Positions 26,628 to 35,799 of a DNA stretch of 64,000 bases are shown here, piece after piece. The notes under the pieces are model-generated. The model was not told the DNA's origin and ran no database searches. It saw nothing but the letters and a program-made list of their open reading frames with translations. Both the position numbers and the translations under genes were made by a program. Origin of the DNA: Clavibacter michiganensis (GTDB lineage: Bacteria; Actinomycetota; Actinomycetes; Actinomycetales; Microbacteriaceae); the NCBI RefSeq assembly GCF_002151125.1, contig NZ_MDJZ01000016.1, positions 186,001 to 250,000 of the forward strand. The letters run 5' to 3'. Position 1 is the first letter of the stretch; each line of letters starts with the position of its first letter.

Positions 26628-27785
26628 TCAGCCGCGCAGCGTCGCGCTCGGCAGCTCGCCGAAGCGCTCCGCGTAGGAGGCGGCGAAGCGGCCGAGGTGG
26701 CCGAAGCCCCACTGCTCGGCGACCGCCCGCACGGTGGTCGTGGTGGGCGACGCGTCGCGCAGCTCGGCGCGGACGCGGTCGAGCCGGATCCCGCGGAGCA
26801 GCGCGCTCGGGGTCGTGTCCTCGTAGCGGCGCACGGCCAGCTGGAGCACGCGCGTGCTGATCCCCGCGGCCCGCGCCGCGTCCGCCGGCGTGATGGGCCG
26901 ATCGGCGTGGTGGTGCAGGTACTCGATCGCGGTGCGCACGGCGCTCATGCGCGGTGCCCGCATCTCGGCGCTGAACGGCACGTCGTGCCACGGGAACAGC
27001 TGGAGCGTGGCGCGCGCGACGAGGAGGCCGGCCTGCATCCGCAGCAGCGGGCTCGACGTGGCGTCCTGGAGGACCGGGCTCGCCTCCCCGACGGCGTGCC
27101 GCCAGGCGGTGGTCCGCTCGGCGCCGGGCTCGCGGGCGTGGTCGAAGACGAGCGGGCGGGAGCGCCCCTCGTGCAGCTCCGCGGCGGTCTCCTCGAGGAA
27201 GGTCGCGTCGATGTGCACGAGGTTCTGCACGCTGGGGGCGCAGCGGAAGGTGAACGACCGGCCGGAGGGCAGGAGGAACGGGCGGGATCCGCTCGAGCGC
27301 ACCTCGTGCGAGCCGACGTCGACGGCGCCGGATCCCTCGCGCCACCAGGCGACGACGTAGTCGGGCAGCGCGGGCAGCCGGCCCCAGTGCTCGGCCGGGA
27401 AGGTCGACGAGCGGAGCGTCACGTTCTCGTCGCCGACGAACGAGTACCGGTACGCGAAGTCGCCCGGGCCCTTCGTCGCGTGGAACTCGGTGCCCGGGTG
27501 GAGCGCGGCGTAGCGCGCGACGGCCTCGTCGATGTCGGTGCCGGACATGTGGCCGCGGCGCAGCGCGGGTGCCGGGGCCTCCGCGGCCCACTCGCCGAGG
27601 TCGCCGGCCCGGGCGTCGGCGCCCGCGCCGCCCTCGTGGGGCGCGATGGTGTCGACGGTGGCGTCGCCGTCGTGCGGGCGGGCGTGCGGCAGCCCGCCAC
27701 GGGCCCGCTCGTCGTGCGGCGGGCGCAGCGCGTGCAGGGGGGACGCCTCGCGGTGGCGCCCGTCGGGCGCGGATGCGGTGCTCAT
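26628..27785 (-). CDS. AraC-family transcriptional regulator
   Basis: A 385-residue regulator. The first 80 residues are low-complexity and probably disordered. A sensor domain follows (GDFAYRYSFVGDENVTLRSS to about 290), then a C-terminal AraC double helix-turn-helix (ITPADAARAAGISTRVLQLA and VRAVAEQWGFGHLGRFAASY). GGAGGATCC precedes ATG 27785. The target is unknown; the nearest candidate gene set is the Asp23 operon, which starts 205 bp beyond its end and is read in the same direction. Confidence 0.9.
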   Translation of the reverse strand: MSTASAPDGRHREASPLHALRPPHDERARGGLPHARPHDGDATVDTIAPHEGGAGADARAGDLGEWAAEAPAPALRRGHMSGTDIDEAVARYAALHPGTEFHATKGPGDFAYRYSFVGDENVTLRSSTFPAEHWGRLPALPDYVVAWWREGSGAVDVGSHEVRSSGSRPFLLPSGRSFTFRCAPSVQNLVHIDATFLEETAAELHEGRSRPLVFDHAREPGAERTTAWRHAVGEASPVLQDATSSPLLRMQAGLLVARATLQLFPWHDVPFSAEMRAPRMSAVRTAIEYLHHHADRPITPADAARAAGISTRVLQLAVRRYEDTTPSALLRGIRLDRVRAELRDASPTTTTVRAVAEQWGFGHLGRFAASYAERFGELPSATLRG

Positions 27786-28155
27786 GGATCCTCCGTCCTG
27801 CGCGACCGGGATCCGATCGCGTGTCATGGAGTGGACGTTCCCGGCGGGGCGTTCGTCACGCTTCTCAGGGCGATGCGCGCCCGGCCGCCGTGCCGGATGC
27901 GGGCGGCGGGGTCCGCGGCCTCGGCCCGCGCGCTCCTGCCGCTCGCCGGGCTGATCGGCTACCTGTCGAACATGGGCACGCTCCGAGGAGGTCGGCGGTG
28001 AGCACGGCTCGTCCATGAGCATCCGCGGTGCCCACGATCCACCCCGCATCCGTCGTGCGCAATGCCTTCGGGCCCGCACAGCGCTGGGATCCGGCGCCCG
28101 GCTACCGGTATGCGGGGCCGGATCGCGCACAGGGGTCCGCCGCACCGCGGACAGC
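27786..28155. other. Intergenic stretch without a supported gene
   Basis: About 370 bp between the AraC gene start and a terminator. Short frames on both strands have no ribosome binding site, no recognisable domain and runs of Arg/Pro/Ala typical of GC-rich noncoding frames. It must hold the AraC promoter, but no clear -10/-35 pair was identified. Confidence 0.5.
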
Positions 28156-28191
28156 ACGACGGCGGGGCGCCCTCAGGCACCCCGCCGTCGT
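28156..28191 (-). terminator. Terminator after the 28.2-28.7 kb membrane protein gene
   Basis: A perfect 12-bp stem (28156-28167 with 28180-28191), extended inward by GCC/GGC around a CTCA loop, lies just past the stop of the leftward gene. Confidence 0.75.
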
Positions 28192-28204
28192 CCGTGCGTC
28201 GTGA

Positions 28205-28747
28205 CTAGCTCTTGAAGCGGTCGATCCAGCCGGCGACCGGGCGCTGCTGCTCGCCCTGCTGGGCGGCGAGCACGACGAGCACCGCGGTGAGCGCGGGGAT
28301 CGCCCACTGGAGCACCTTCTGCTGCTTTTGGGCGCTGGCGAGCTCGTCGGAGACGGCGGCGCCGGGCTCGGTCGTGCCCTTCGGGGCCTCGTCCGCGTGC
28401 TTCGCCATGCGACCGCCGACGAGTGCCGAGTACAGCGTCGTGCCGGCGGCGGCGATGGTCAGCACGGTCTTGACGTTCGTGTTGGTGCGGGCCTCGCCCT
28501 GGGCTGCGAGGCGGCCCTTGTTGGCGTAGATGAGGCCGAGTCCGCCGACGGCGTGCGCGCCGAGGGCGGCGAGCTGCACGGGCGCCCACTTGGCCCAGCC
28601 GATGGAGGAGAGGCGCACGCGCTCCTGCGGCTGCTTGGCGGCGGCCGCGGCGCCGTTGAGGCCGACCGCGCCCATGAGGGATCCGCCGAACCAGGCCGCG
28701 AGGCCGAGGTCGTGCATGCTCCTGATGACGGTGTTGCGTTCTGACAT
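28205..28747 (-). CDS. Actinobacterial integral membrane protein of unknown function
   Basis: A 180-residue protein with about four membrane helices: GLAAWFGGSLMGAVGLNGAA (14-33), WAPVQLAALGAHAVGGLGLI (54-73), VLTIAAAGTTLYSALVGG (94-111) and VLQWAIPALTAVLVVLAAQQ near the end. A cytoplasmic, charged segment (about 112-145) separates the last two. The type is common in Actinobacteria and has no known role. GGGAGAAG precedes ATG 28747. It is monocistronic, ending in the hairpin at 28156-28191. Confidence 0.78.
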   Translation of the reverse strand: MSERNTVIRSMHDLGLAAWFGGSLMGAVGLNGAAAAAKQPQERVRLSSIGWAKWAPVQLAALGAHAVGGLGLIYANKGRLAAQGEARTNTNVKTVLTIAAAGTTLYSALVGGRMAKHADEAPKGTTEPGAAVSDELASAQKQQKVLQWAIPALTAVLVVLAAQQGEQQRPVAGWIDRFKS

Positions 28748-29001
28748 GGTGCTTCTCCCGAGTCGTTGGACGGCCGCCCGCGAGGCGGCCGCTGCCTGTG
28801 AGCTGGACGCTACGCCCGGGATCGAGCAGTGTGCAGGGGGTCAGCGGATGCCCAGGGTCGAGGGCCAGGGGAGCATCGGCGGCGGACGTCAACGGATCCT
28901 GGGAGTCGCGACCCCCGCCCTTGGCGCCGCCCGCCCGGCCCGGTTGCATGGACGTGATGTCCGCCGCGCGGCGGGCCGGACAGATCGAGGGGACGGATGC
29001 C

Positions 29002-29394
29002 ATGGGCAAGGCGTGGATGGTGATGGTCGCGGCGGTGCTCGGCGGCCACGGCTTCGTGGGGCTGTTCATCGAGGGGTCGCACCTGCTCGGCGTCCTCAAC
29101 GTCGACATCTTCGTCGACGTCCTCTACCTCCTGAGCGCGGTCGTGCTGCTCGTCGCCGGCACCCGTCAGCTCGGACCGGGCGCGATCCGGGCCACGCTCG
29201 CGGCGTTCGGCGGCCTGTTCACGCTCCTGGGCGTGCTGAGCATCCTCGACGACGAGCTCGGCGGCCTCACGCCCACCGGCTTCACCGTCGTCGACGACTT
29301 CCTCTTCTTCGGGATCGGCCTCTCCGGTCTCGCGCTCGCGCTGACCCCCAGCTCGGCCGAGCCGCTGACCACCGGCGGCAAGGCGCTCAACTAG
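29002..29394 (+). CDS. Small four-helix membrane protein (DUF4383-like)
   Basis: A 130-residue protein with four predicted membrane helices: MVMVAAVLGGHGFVGLFIEG, IFVDVLYLLSAVVLLVAGTR, ATLAAFGGLFTLLGVLSILD and a last FGIGLSGLALALTP. The pattern resembles DUF4383 proteins, without certainty. ATG 29002 follows GAGGGG by 9 nt; the frame further upstream is noncoding in character. Function unknown. Confidence 0.75.
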   Translation: MGKAWMVMVAAVLGGHGFVGLFIEGSHLLGVLNVDIFVDVLYLLSAVVLLVAGTRQLGPGAIRATLAAFGGLFTLLGVLSILDDELGGLTPTGFTVVDDFLFFGIGLSGLALALTPSSAEPLTTGGKALN

Positions 29395-29436
29395 CCGCCG
29401 AGGCACGGCACCCGGGTGGCGTCCACCCGCCGCCGC

Positions 29437-29459
29437 TAGGCTCCATGCGCGCGCATGGA
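29437..29459 (+). promoter_or_regulatory. Promoter with perfect 18-bp palindrome before the FMN reductase
   Basis: TAGGCT (29437-29442) is a -10 element. TCCATGCGC-GCGCATGGA (29442-29459) is a perfect 18-bp palindrome covering the expected transcription start, the position of a repressor operator. The regulator is unknown. Confidence 0.65.
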
Positions 29460-29486
29460 ACTGATCCGTGCGGGAAGGAGCACCCC

Positions 29487-30059
29487 ATGAGCACCACGTA
29501 CCGCGTCGGCTACCTCGTCGGCAGCCTGTCGTCCACCTCCATCAACCGGGCCCTGTCGCTCGCGCTGAAGCGCCTCGGCGCGCAGGCCGGCCTCGAGCTC
29601 ACCGAGATCCCGATCCAGCCGCTGCCCTTCTACAGCGCCGACATGGACGGGGACTACCCGCAGGTCGCCGACGACTTCAAGGCGGCCATCGCCGACGCCG
29701 ACGCGATCCTGATCGCGACGCCCGAGTACAACCGCTCGATCCCCGGCGTCCTCAAGAACGCGCTCGACTTCGCGAGCCGCCCCTACGGCGAGAACGCGTT
29801 CCAGGGCAAGCCGAGCGCCGTCATCGGCACGTCCATCGGCTCCGTCGGCACGGCCGTCGCGCAGCAGCACCTCCGCAGCATCCTGTCGTACCTCGCCTCG
29901 CCCGAGCTGTCGCAGCCCGAGGCGTACATCCAGACCACCGAGGGCCTCATCTCGCCCGAGGGCGAGATCTCGAACGCCGGCACGGAGGAGTTCCTCCTCA
30001 CCTGGCTGCAGGCGTTCCACGCGCACATCGAGCGCAACCTGCAGGCCGTCTCCGCGTAG
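29487..30059 (+). CDS. NADPH-dependent FMN reductase
   Basis: A 190-residue flavodoxin-fold reductase. The FMN phosphate loop is VGSLSSTSINRALS (11-24), the second flavin loop is ATPEYNRSIPGVLKNALDF, and GTSIGSVGTAVAQQHLRSIL is the dimer and flavin region. Such enzymes reduce FMN, quinones or azo compounds with NADPH in the cytoplasm. GGAAGGAG lies before ATG 29487. The palindrome at its promoter suggests control by a redox- or quinone-sensing repressor. It converges on the large GH127-type gene. Confidence 0.93.
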   Translation: MSTTYRVGYLVGSLSSTSINRALSLALKRLGAQAGLELTEIPIQPLPFYSADMDGDYPQVADDFKAAIADADAILIATPEYNRSIPGVLKNALDFASRPYGENAFQGKPSAVIGTSIGSVGTAVAQQHLRSILSYLASPELSQPEAYIQTTEGLISPEGEISNAGTEEFLLTWLQAFHAHIERNLQAVSA

Positions 30060-30073
30060 CGGACGAGGCGCAC

Positions 30074-30110
30074 GACGCGGGGCCCGGGCGGATCGTCCGG
30101 GCCCCTCGTC
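30074..30110. terminator. Bidirectional hairpin between FMN reductase and GH127-type gene
   Basis: A 9-bp perfect GC stem (30079-30087 with 30097-30105) is extended by 4 more pairs beyond one mismatch (30074-30077 with 30107-30110). It lies between two convergent genes. Confidence 0.75.
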
Positions 30111-30119
30111 GTCGGCGGA

Positions 30120-32477
30120 TCAGCGCCGGAGCTGGATCCCGAGCACGTCCCGCGTGCGCCCACCCGGCAGCGCGTGCACCGACACTGCGATCGCTCCGGC
30201 GGGGGATCCGGCGCGCATGGCGTCGGTGATCCGCACGTCGAGCGCGTCGTCGTCGGCCTCGCCGCCGAGCTCGCGCGGGTCGGCCTCCGCCTCGACGCCG
30301 CCGACGCGGATCGACTGGCCGACGACGGGGGCGGAGCCCGCGGCATCGCCCGTCCCCGCCTCGCGCCGCAGCCGCACGCGCACGACGGTGGCCGTGCCGC
30401 CGGGATCCCGCAGCTCGTACGAGAACCAACCGGTCGCGCTCCGCCAGTGCACGCCGTCGGCGCCGCCCGCCCGCGTGCCCTCGCCGCGGAAGCCGTGGTC
30501 GACCTCGGGCTGCTGCTCGCCCGCGGCCACCTCGTCGACCACGTCGTCGTCGGTGCCCGCGGCGTCCATGGCGCGCAGCTCGGCGACGCGCGCCTCGGGC
30601 TCGGCGCCGGTGGGCCACACCAGCGTGTACCGCTCGTCGTGGATCCCCGCGAACGGCTCCAGCGCGACCGACACCCGCCCGCCGTCCCGCCACGCGTCGA
30701 GCCGGAACGCGAGCGCGGGACGATCGACGAGCGTCACGGCGTCGGCCGGATCGACCGCGGTGACCACGGGCGCGCGCTCGAGCGGCACCTTCGTGGCGGG
30801 CGTCACGTGGCCCATGCGCGAGTCCTCCGCGAGCGAGCCCGCGACGCCGTCGCCGATCCCGTCGACGCCGTCGCGCGAGGCGAGCGCCACCGGTCCGTAC
30901 CGGAACGACGTCCACGCGGATCCGTCGGGCAGGCGCTCGGCCCGCACCTCCATGCCGAGCTCCACGGTCACGACCGTCGTCGCCGACCACGTCCGCCGGA
31001 GCGACGCGTAGGCGGCGCCGGGCGCGGGCACGACGGGGGAGGCGGCGCCGTCGACGCGCACCTCCATCGACGTCGCCCAGCCGGGCTGCCGGAGCCGCAG
31101 CTCGAGGTCCACCTCCGCGTCGGCCTCGACGGTCACCGTCATCCGGCCGTCGCGCGCCACGTCGCCCGCGATGCGCGCGCGGATCCCCCGCTCCGCCCAG
31201 TCGAGCTCGGCCGGCACGTAGAGGTCCACGAGCAGCGCGTCGTCCCCCGCGCGCGCGAACACCTGCTCGCCGTAGCGCGCGTGGTTCTCCATGCCGGTGC
31301 CGACGCAGCACCACATCGACTCCTCGGCCACGGAGTACACGCGGTGGTGCGCCGGTCGGAGCGAGGTGAAGTAGACGAGCCCGCCGTGCTCGGGGTGCTG
31401 CGTGGAGAGCACGTGGCCGAGGGTCGTGCGCTCGACCTGGTCGAGGATCGCCGGATCCCCGGTGCGCTCGAACCGCAGCCGTGCGAGCTCGAGCATGTTG
31501 TAGCTGTTGCAGGTCTCCGGGCCCTGCTCGTCGAGCACCATGGGCGCGAAGTCGCGCGACGGGTGGAAGTGCTCGCGCACGCTGTTGCCGCCGATCACGA
31601 CGCTCCGCCGGTGAGCGACCGAGTCCCAGAACGCGTCGGAGGCGGCGAGCAGGCGCGCGTCGCCCGTCATCCGGCCGAGGCGCTCGACGCCGATGACCTT
31701 GGGGATCTGCGTGTTGGCGTGCAGCCCGTCGAGCTCGTCGCGGCCGGCGGCGAGCGGATCCACGAGGGCGCGCTGCGCGAACCGCCGTGCCTCGGCGAGC
31801 AGGTCGTCACGGCCCGTGATCCCCGCGAGCGTCGCGAAGGCGTCGCACATGCCGCCGTGCTCGGTGGCGAGCATCCCCTCGAACCGGTCGTCGTCGAGGT
31901 GCGCCGAGACGCCGAGCCACCAGTCGGCCAGCCCCGCGGCCATGCGCAGGGCGCGGGCGGATCCCGTGTGCTCGTGCGCGTGGAGCAGCCCGCGGAGCGT
32001 CTTGTGCAGGTTGTAGAGCGGCACCCACCTGCCCTCGAGGTCGAAGGTGTCCGCCTCGATCCGGCCCTCCGCGATGGTGCGGCCGAACTCCCGGCCGTCG
32101 GGCACGCCGCCGAGCCATCCGTCGCCGGCCGCCTCCTGGCAGCGCTCGAGCACGTCGAGCATGTGCTCGAGCCGGGGCAGCAGGCGCGGGTCGCCCGTGG
32201 CGGCGTGCAGCTGCGCGAGCGCGGAGAGGTGGTGACCGCCGACGTGGCCGTCGAGGCCGATCGCCTCCCAGCTGCCGTAGCTCGGCACGGGGGACTCGAG
32301 CCCCGCCTCGCGGAGGAACGGCGCGAGCAGCCGGTCGGGATCCTGGCGCAGCACGTACTCGACGTCGGTGAGCTGCGCGTGCCGGAGCGGTCCGTCGCCG
32401 AGGCGCACGGCGGAGAGCGGGAAGCCCTGGACGGCGCCGATCACGGCGGGGTGCGCGGCGGCGGGGAGTGCGGTCAT
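30120..32477 (-). CDS. GH127/GH146-type beta-L-arabinofuranosidase, long form
   Basis: A 785-residue enzyme of the former DUF1680 group, longer than the GH127 protein at 1.3 kb and closer in layout to GH146. The active-site set is complete: Glu302 (GGNSVREHF), Glu321 and Cys323 (GPETCNSYNML) and Cys390-Cys391 (MWCCVGTGMENHARYGE). The catalytic alpha/alpha barrel is followed by beta domains, the last ones (about 560-785) acidic and variable. No signal peptide. GAGG precedes ATG 32477. It diverges from a sugar ABC operon with two LacI-type operators between them, so import and hydrolysis are probably co-regulated. Confidence 0.92.
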   Translation of the reverse strand: MTALPAAAHPAVIGAVQGFPLSAVRLGDGPLRHAQLTDVEYVLRQDPDRLLAPFLREAGLESPVPSYGSWEAIGLDGHVGGHHLSALAQLHAATGDPRLLPRLEHMLDVLERCQEAAGDGWLGGVPDGREFGRTIAEGRIEADTFDLEGRWVPLYNLHKTLRGLLHAHEHTGSARALRMAAGLADWWLGVSAHLDDDRFEGMLATEHGGMCDAFATLAGITGRDDLLAEARRFAQRALVDPLAAGRDELDGLHANTQIPKVIGVERLGRMTGDARLLAASDAFWDSVAHRRSVVIGGNSVREHFHPSRDFAPMVLDEQGPETCNSYNMLELARLRFERTGDPAILDQVERTTLGHVLSTQHPEHGGLVYFTSLRPAHHRVYSVAEESMWCCVGTGMENHARYGEQVFARAGDDALLVDLYVPAELDWAERGIRARIAGDVARDGRMTVTVEADAEVDLELRLRQPGWATSMEVRVDGAASPVVPAPGAAYASLRRTWSATTVVTVELGMEVRAERLPDGSAWTSFRYGPVALASRDGVDGIGDGVAGSLAEDSRMGHVTPATKVPLERAPVVTAVDPADAVTLVDRPALAFRLDAWRDGGRVSVALEPFAGIHDERYTLVWPTGAEPEARVAELRAMDAAGTDDDVVDEVAAGEQQPEVDHGFRGEGTRAGGADGVHWRSATGWFSYELRDPGGTATVVRVRLRREAGTGDAAGSAPVVGQSIRVGGVEAEADPRELGGEADDDALDVRITDAMRAGSPAGAIAVSVHALPGGRTRDVLGIQLRR

Positions 32478-32549
32478 CGGGATCCTCGGCTCTCGGCGTG
32501 CGGACGCGGCGGCGGTGCCGGGCCCGGATCGACCTGCCCTTAACGGGCA

Positions 32550-32585
32550 GTACATCGATGCACATAATCTAGTACAACGATGTAG
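32550..32585. promoter_or_regulatory. Paired LacI-type operators between GH127-type gene and sugar ABC operon
   Basis: TACATCGATGCA (32551-32562) and TACAACGATGTA (32573-32584) are two near-palindromes whose centres are 22 bp apart. Between them lies an AT-rich core (CATAATCTAG) that can serve as -10 on either strand. The motif is the same type as TTACAACGTTGTAA before the GH51 gene, so one repressor may control all three transcription units. Confidence 0.75.
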
Positions 32586-32660
32586 AAGGCGCCATGGCGG
32601 CGCGTGCGGCCTCCGGGCCGAGCCTCTCGGGGCCGACACGTCACGGACACGAGGAGCGCG

Positions 32661-33947
32661 ATGAAGCGGACCACGACGAGGCTGGGCGCCGCGGCGACCC
32701 TCATGATCACGGGCCTCGCGCTCACCGGATGCTCCGCGGGAGCGGGCGACGCCGACGACGGCACCGTCACGCTCTGGATCCGCGACTACGAGAAGGCGCT
32801 CGTCGAGCCGCTCGCCGAGGCGTACAACGCGACGCACGAGACGCAGGTCGAGATCACGCTCGTGCCGTCGCCCAGCTACGTGCAGAAGCTCGCGACCTCC
32901 ATCGCCGGCGGCGACCCGCCGGACGTGGCCGCGCTCGACCTCGTCTTCACGCCGTACTTCGCGCAGGCCGGCGCGCTGGTCGACATCACCGACCGCGTCG
33001 ACGCGCTCGGCTACGCGGACGACTTCAGCCCCGCGCACGCGTCGGTCTCGGTGTTCGACGACCGCACCTACGCCGTGCCGTTCACCGGCGACGCGTCCGT
33101 CCTCTTCTACAACAAGACGCTCTTCGCCGAGGCCGGGCTCGACCCGGAGGATCCGCCGTCGACGCACGCGGAGATCCGCGCCGCCGCGAAGGCGATCACC
33201 GAGCTCGGCGACAGCACCTACGGCTACTCCATCCCCGGCGCGTGCGGCGGCTGCCTCATCTTCGGCTTCACGCCGCTGATCTGGGGCGGCGGCGGCGACG
33301 TGCTCTCGGCCGACGGCCGCACCGCCACGCTCGACAGCCCGGAGGTTACGGAGGCCCTCGAGCTGATGCGCGGCATGTGGACCGACGGCAGCATGCCGTC
33401 CCTGGCGCGCACCGACGCGGGCCCCAACACCGCGACCGCGTTCCAGCAGGGCACCGTCGGCATGATCGCCGACGGCACCGCCACCATGGGCTCGCTCGTC
33501 GCGGGCGGGAAGGTCGACTTCGGCGTCACCCCGCTGCCCGGGAAGGACGGCGGATCCGCGTCCTTCGGCGGCGGCGACACCCTCACCATCCTCGAGGGCT
33601 CGGACGACGTCGACGCGGCGTGGGAGTTCGTCGAGTGGGCGACGGGCGAGGAGGCGCAGACGATCCTCGCCGAGCAGTCGGTCGTCCCCATCCGCACCGA
33701 CCTGCTCGACGAGGTCTACGTGCCGCAGGACCCGCGCTACTCCGTCTTCGCGGACGCGCTCCGGGTCGGCCACGTGCCGTTCAGCCCGGTCGAGAACGAG
33801 CTGTTCAACGACAACAACGGGGTCTGGGTCAACCTGATCTCGCAGTCCGTGTTCGGCGGCGGGATCCCGGAGGCGCAGCGCGAGGCCCAGGCCGAGGCGC
33901 AGCGCATCCTCGACTCCGTCGTCTACGTCGAGGAGGACGAGAAGTGA
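32661..33947 (+). CDS. Sugar ABC transporter substrate-binding lipoprotein
   Basis: A 428-residue family-1 solute-binding protein. The lipobox LALTGC gives a lipid-anchored Cys at about residue 23. The mature protein starts with VTLWIRDYEKALVEPLAEAY and carries typical sugar-binding-protein segments (YAVPFTGDASVLFYNKTLF, TPLIWGGGGDVLSADG, FQQGTVGMIADGTA). GAGGAG precedes the ATG. It overlaps the first permease gene by 4 bp. From the divergent GH127-type gene, arabino-oligosaccharides are the likely ligand. Confidence 0.95.
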   Translation: MKRTTTRLGAAATLMITGLALTGCSAGAGDADDGTVTLWIRDYEKALVEPLAEAYNATHETQVEITLVPSPSYVQKLATSIAGGDPPDVAALDLVFTPYFAQAGALVDITDRVDALGYADDFSPAHASVSVFDDRTYAVPFTGDASVLFYNKTLFAEAGLDPEDPPSTHAEIRAAAKAITELGDSTYGYSIPGACGGCLIFGFTPLIWGGGGDVLSADGRTATLDSPEVTEALELMRGMWTDGSMPSLARTDAGPNTATAFQQGTVGMIADGTATMGSLVAGGKVDFGVTPLPGKDGGSASFGGGDTLTILEGSDDVDAAWEFVEWATGEEAQTILAEQSVVPIRTDLLDEVYVPQDPRYSVFADALRVGHVPFSPVENELFNDNNGVWVNLISQSVFGGGIPEAQREAQAEAQRILDSVVYVEEDEK

Positions 33948-34894
33948 CCGCACCCGTGATCACCCGGCTGGAGGGCGCCGTCGCGTCCCCGGCCCGCAGC
34001 GCGGTGCGCGACCGCGGCGGCATGGCGAGGAGGCGGCGCCGCACCGGGATCCTCCTGGTGCTGCCCGCCCTCGTGATGCTCGTCACGTTCTTCATCTGGC
34101 CGCTGATGCGCACCATCGCGATGAGCACGTACACCTGGCCGCTGCTCGGCAACCGCGCCTTCACGGGGCTCGCGAACTACGTCGAGGCGTTCCAGGACCA
34201 GGCGTTCCTCGAGGCGGTCGGCTTCACGCTGGTCTACACGGCGGTCGTGACCCCGGTGCTCCTCGTGATCGGCCTCGTGCTGGTGCTCCTCATTCAGCGC
34301 CGCACCCGCACGGCCCGGATCTTCCAGTCGATCTTCTTCCTGCCCGTCGTCGTCGGCCTCGCCTCCGCGAGCTACCTCTTCCTCTTCATGTGGCAGCCGG
34401 TGATCGGGCCGACCATGAAGGCGCTCGCAGGGGTCGGGCTCGTGGACGTGTCGACGAACATGTTCGGCGGATCCGTGACCGCGTTCCTCGTGGTCGTGAG
34501 CATGGTCGCGTGGAAGTCCGCGGGGCTGCAGATGCTGCTCCTGCTGTCGGGCTTCCAGTCGATCCCGCAGGAGGTGAACGAGGCGGCCGAGGTGGACGGG
34601 TCCACGCGCTGGCAGCGGTTCTTCCACATCACGCTGCCGCTGCTGCGGCCGACCCTCGCGCTCGTGCTGGTGTTCAGCGTGGCCGGGTCGCTGCTGGCGT
34701 TCGACCAGTTCTACATCATGACCGCGGGCGGGCCGGACAACGGCACCATCACGGCGGTCTACGAGATCTACCGCTCCTCGTTCATCCGGCTCGACCTCGG
34801 CTACGGGGCCGCGCTCTCCATCATCCTCATGGTCGTCCTCGGCCTCGTCAGCGCAGCCCAGATGCTGCTCCTCCGGAACTCGGACCACTCATGA
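33944..34894 (+). CDS. Sugar ABC transporter permease (MalF/UgpA type)
   Basis: A 316-residue permease with six membrane helices; the first is TGILLVLPALVMLVTFFIWP. The EAA loop that contacts the ATPase reads NEAAEVDGSTRWQRFFHITL. GTG 33944 overlaps the binding-protein stop (GTGA) and its own stop overlaps the next ATG (ATGA), so the three genes form a tightly coupled operon. No ATPase gene follows. Confidence 0.95.
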   Translation: MTAPVITRLEGAVASPARSAVRDRGGMARRRRRTGILLVLPALVMLVTFFIWPLMRTIAMSTYTWPLLGNRAFTGLANYVEAFQDQAFLEAVGFTLVYTAVVTPVLLVIGLVLVLLIQRRTRTARIFQSIFFLPVVVGLASASYLFLFMWQPVIGPTMKALAGVGLVDVSTNMFGGSVTAFLVVVSMVAWKSAGLQMLLLLSGFQSIPQEVNEAAEVDGSTRWQRFFHITLPLLRPTLALVLVFSVAGSLLAFDQFYIMTAGGPDNGTITAVYEIYRSSFIRLDLGYGAALSIILMVVLGLVSAAQMLLLRNSDHS

Positions 34895-35799
34895 GCACCT
34901 CCGCCCCCGCCCGCCCCGCCTCCTCCGCTTGCGCCGAGGGCGCGCCCCCGACCCGTGCCGTCCGCGACCGCGACGCCCGCGGCCTCGGCGCCGTGCGCGC
35001 CTCCATGCCGCGCCTCGCCTGGTACGTCGCGTGCGGCTGCGTCGCGCTCCTCTTCCTCTACCCGCTCGGGATCATGCTCGGCACCGCGCTCACCGCGCAG
35101 GACGGCTCGATCGGCTTCGGCAACGTGCAGCGGCTCCTCACGCCGACCGGCGGGCTCGACCTCCTGACGAGCCTCCGGAACAGCGTCTTCGTGTCGCTGC
35201 TGGTGACGGCGATCACGATCGTGGTCTCGACCCTCGCCGGCTACGCCTTCGCGCGGCTGCCGTTCCGGGGGAGCGACGTGGTGTTCTTCGTCGTGCTGAT
35301 CACGTTCATGATCCCGTTCCAGGCGATCATCACGCCGCTGTTCCTGACGCTCATCGAGCTGGACCTCGACAACAGCCTCGTCGGCCTCGCGCTCGTGCTC
35401 GCCACGTTCAACCTGCCGTTCGGCATCTTCCTGATGCGGAACTCGTTCGCCGCGGTGCCCGCGAGCCTCGAGGAGGCGGCGCTCATCGACGGGAACACGC
35501 CGCTGCAGGCGATGGGCCGGGTGATGCTGCCCATCGCGATCCCCGGCATCGTGTCGACCGCGCTCCTCACCTTCTTCTCGGCGTGGAACGACTTCTTCGC
35601 GACGCTCATCCTCATCACCGACCAGAGCCTCTACACGCTGCCGGTGAGCCTCAACATCCTCTCGGCCGGCCAGAACAACGCGGTCGACTGGGGGCTGATG
35701 CAGACGGGTGTCGCCGTCACGGTGATCCCGTGCGTCGTGCTGTACCTGCTGCTGCAGCGGTACTACGTGGCCGGGCTCATCAGCGGCGCCGTGAAGTAG
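34891..35799 (+). CDS. Sugar ABC transporter permease (MalG/UgpE type)
   Basis: A 302-residue permease. A cytoplasmic N-terminal tail of about 40 residues is followed by six membrane helices starting with YVACGCVALLFLYPLGIMLG. The EAA loop is EEAALIDGNTPLQAMGRVML. It ends with YYVAGLISGAVK, the usual MalG-type C-terminus. It is the last gene of the operon; the ATPase must come from elsewhere, as with MsiK-energised actinobacterial sugar importers. Confidence 0.95.
   Translation: MSTSAPARPASSACAEGAPPTRAVRDRDARGLGAVRASMPRLAWYVACGCVALLFLYPLGIMLGTALTAQDGSIGFGNVQRLLTPTGGLDLLTSLRNSVFVSLLVTAITIVVSTLAGYAFARLPFRGSDVVFFVVLITFMIPFQAIITPLFLTLIELDLDNSLVGLALVLATFNLPFGIFLMRNSFAAVPASLEEAALIDGNTPLQAMGRVMLPIAIPGIVSTALLTFFSAWNDFFATLILITDQSLYTLPVSLNILSAGQNNAVDWGLMQTGVAVTVIPCVVLYLLLQRYYVAGLISGAVK

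Noticed and set aside
27959-28180. Minus-strand frame with CPRCGGPLC, resembling a zinc ribbon
   Set aside because: Its first codons lie inside the terminator hairpin of the neighbouring gene, it has no ribosome binding site, and the remaining cysteines do not complete a metal site.
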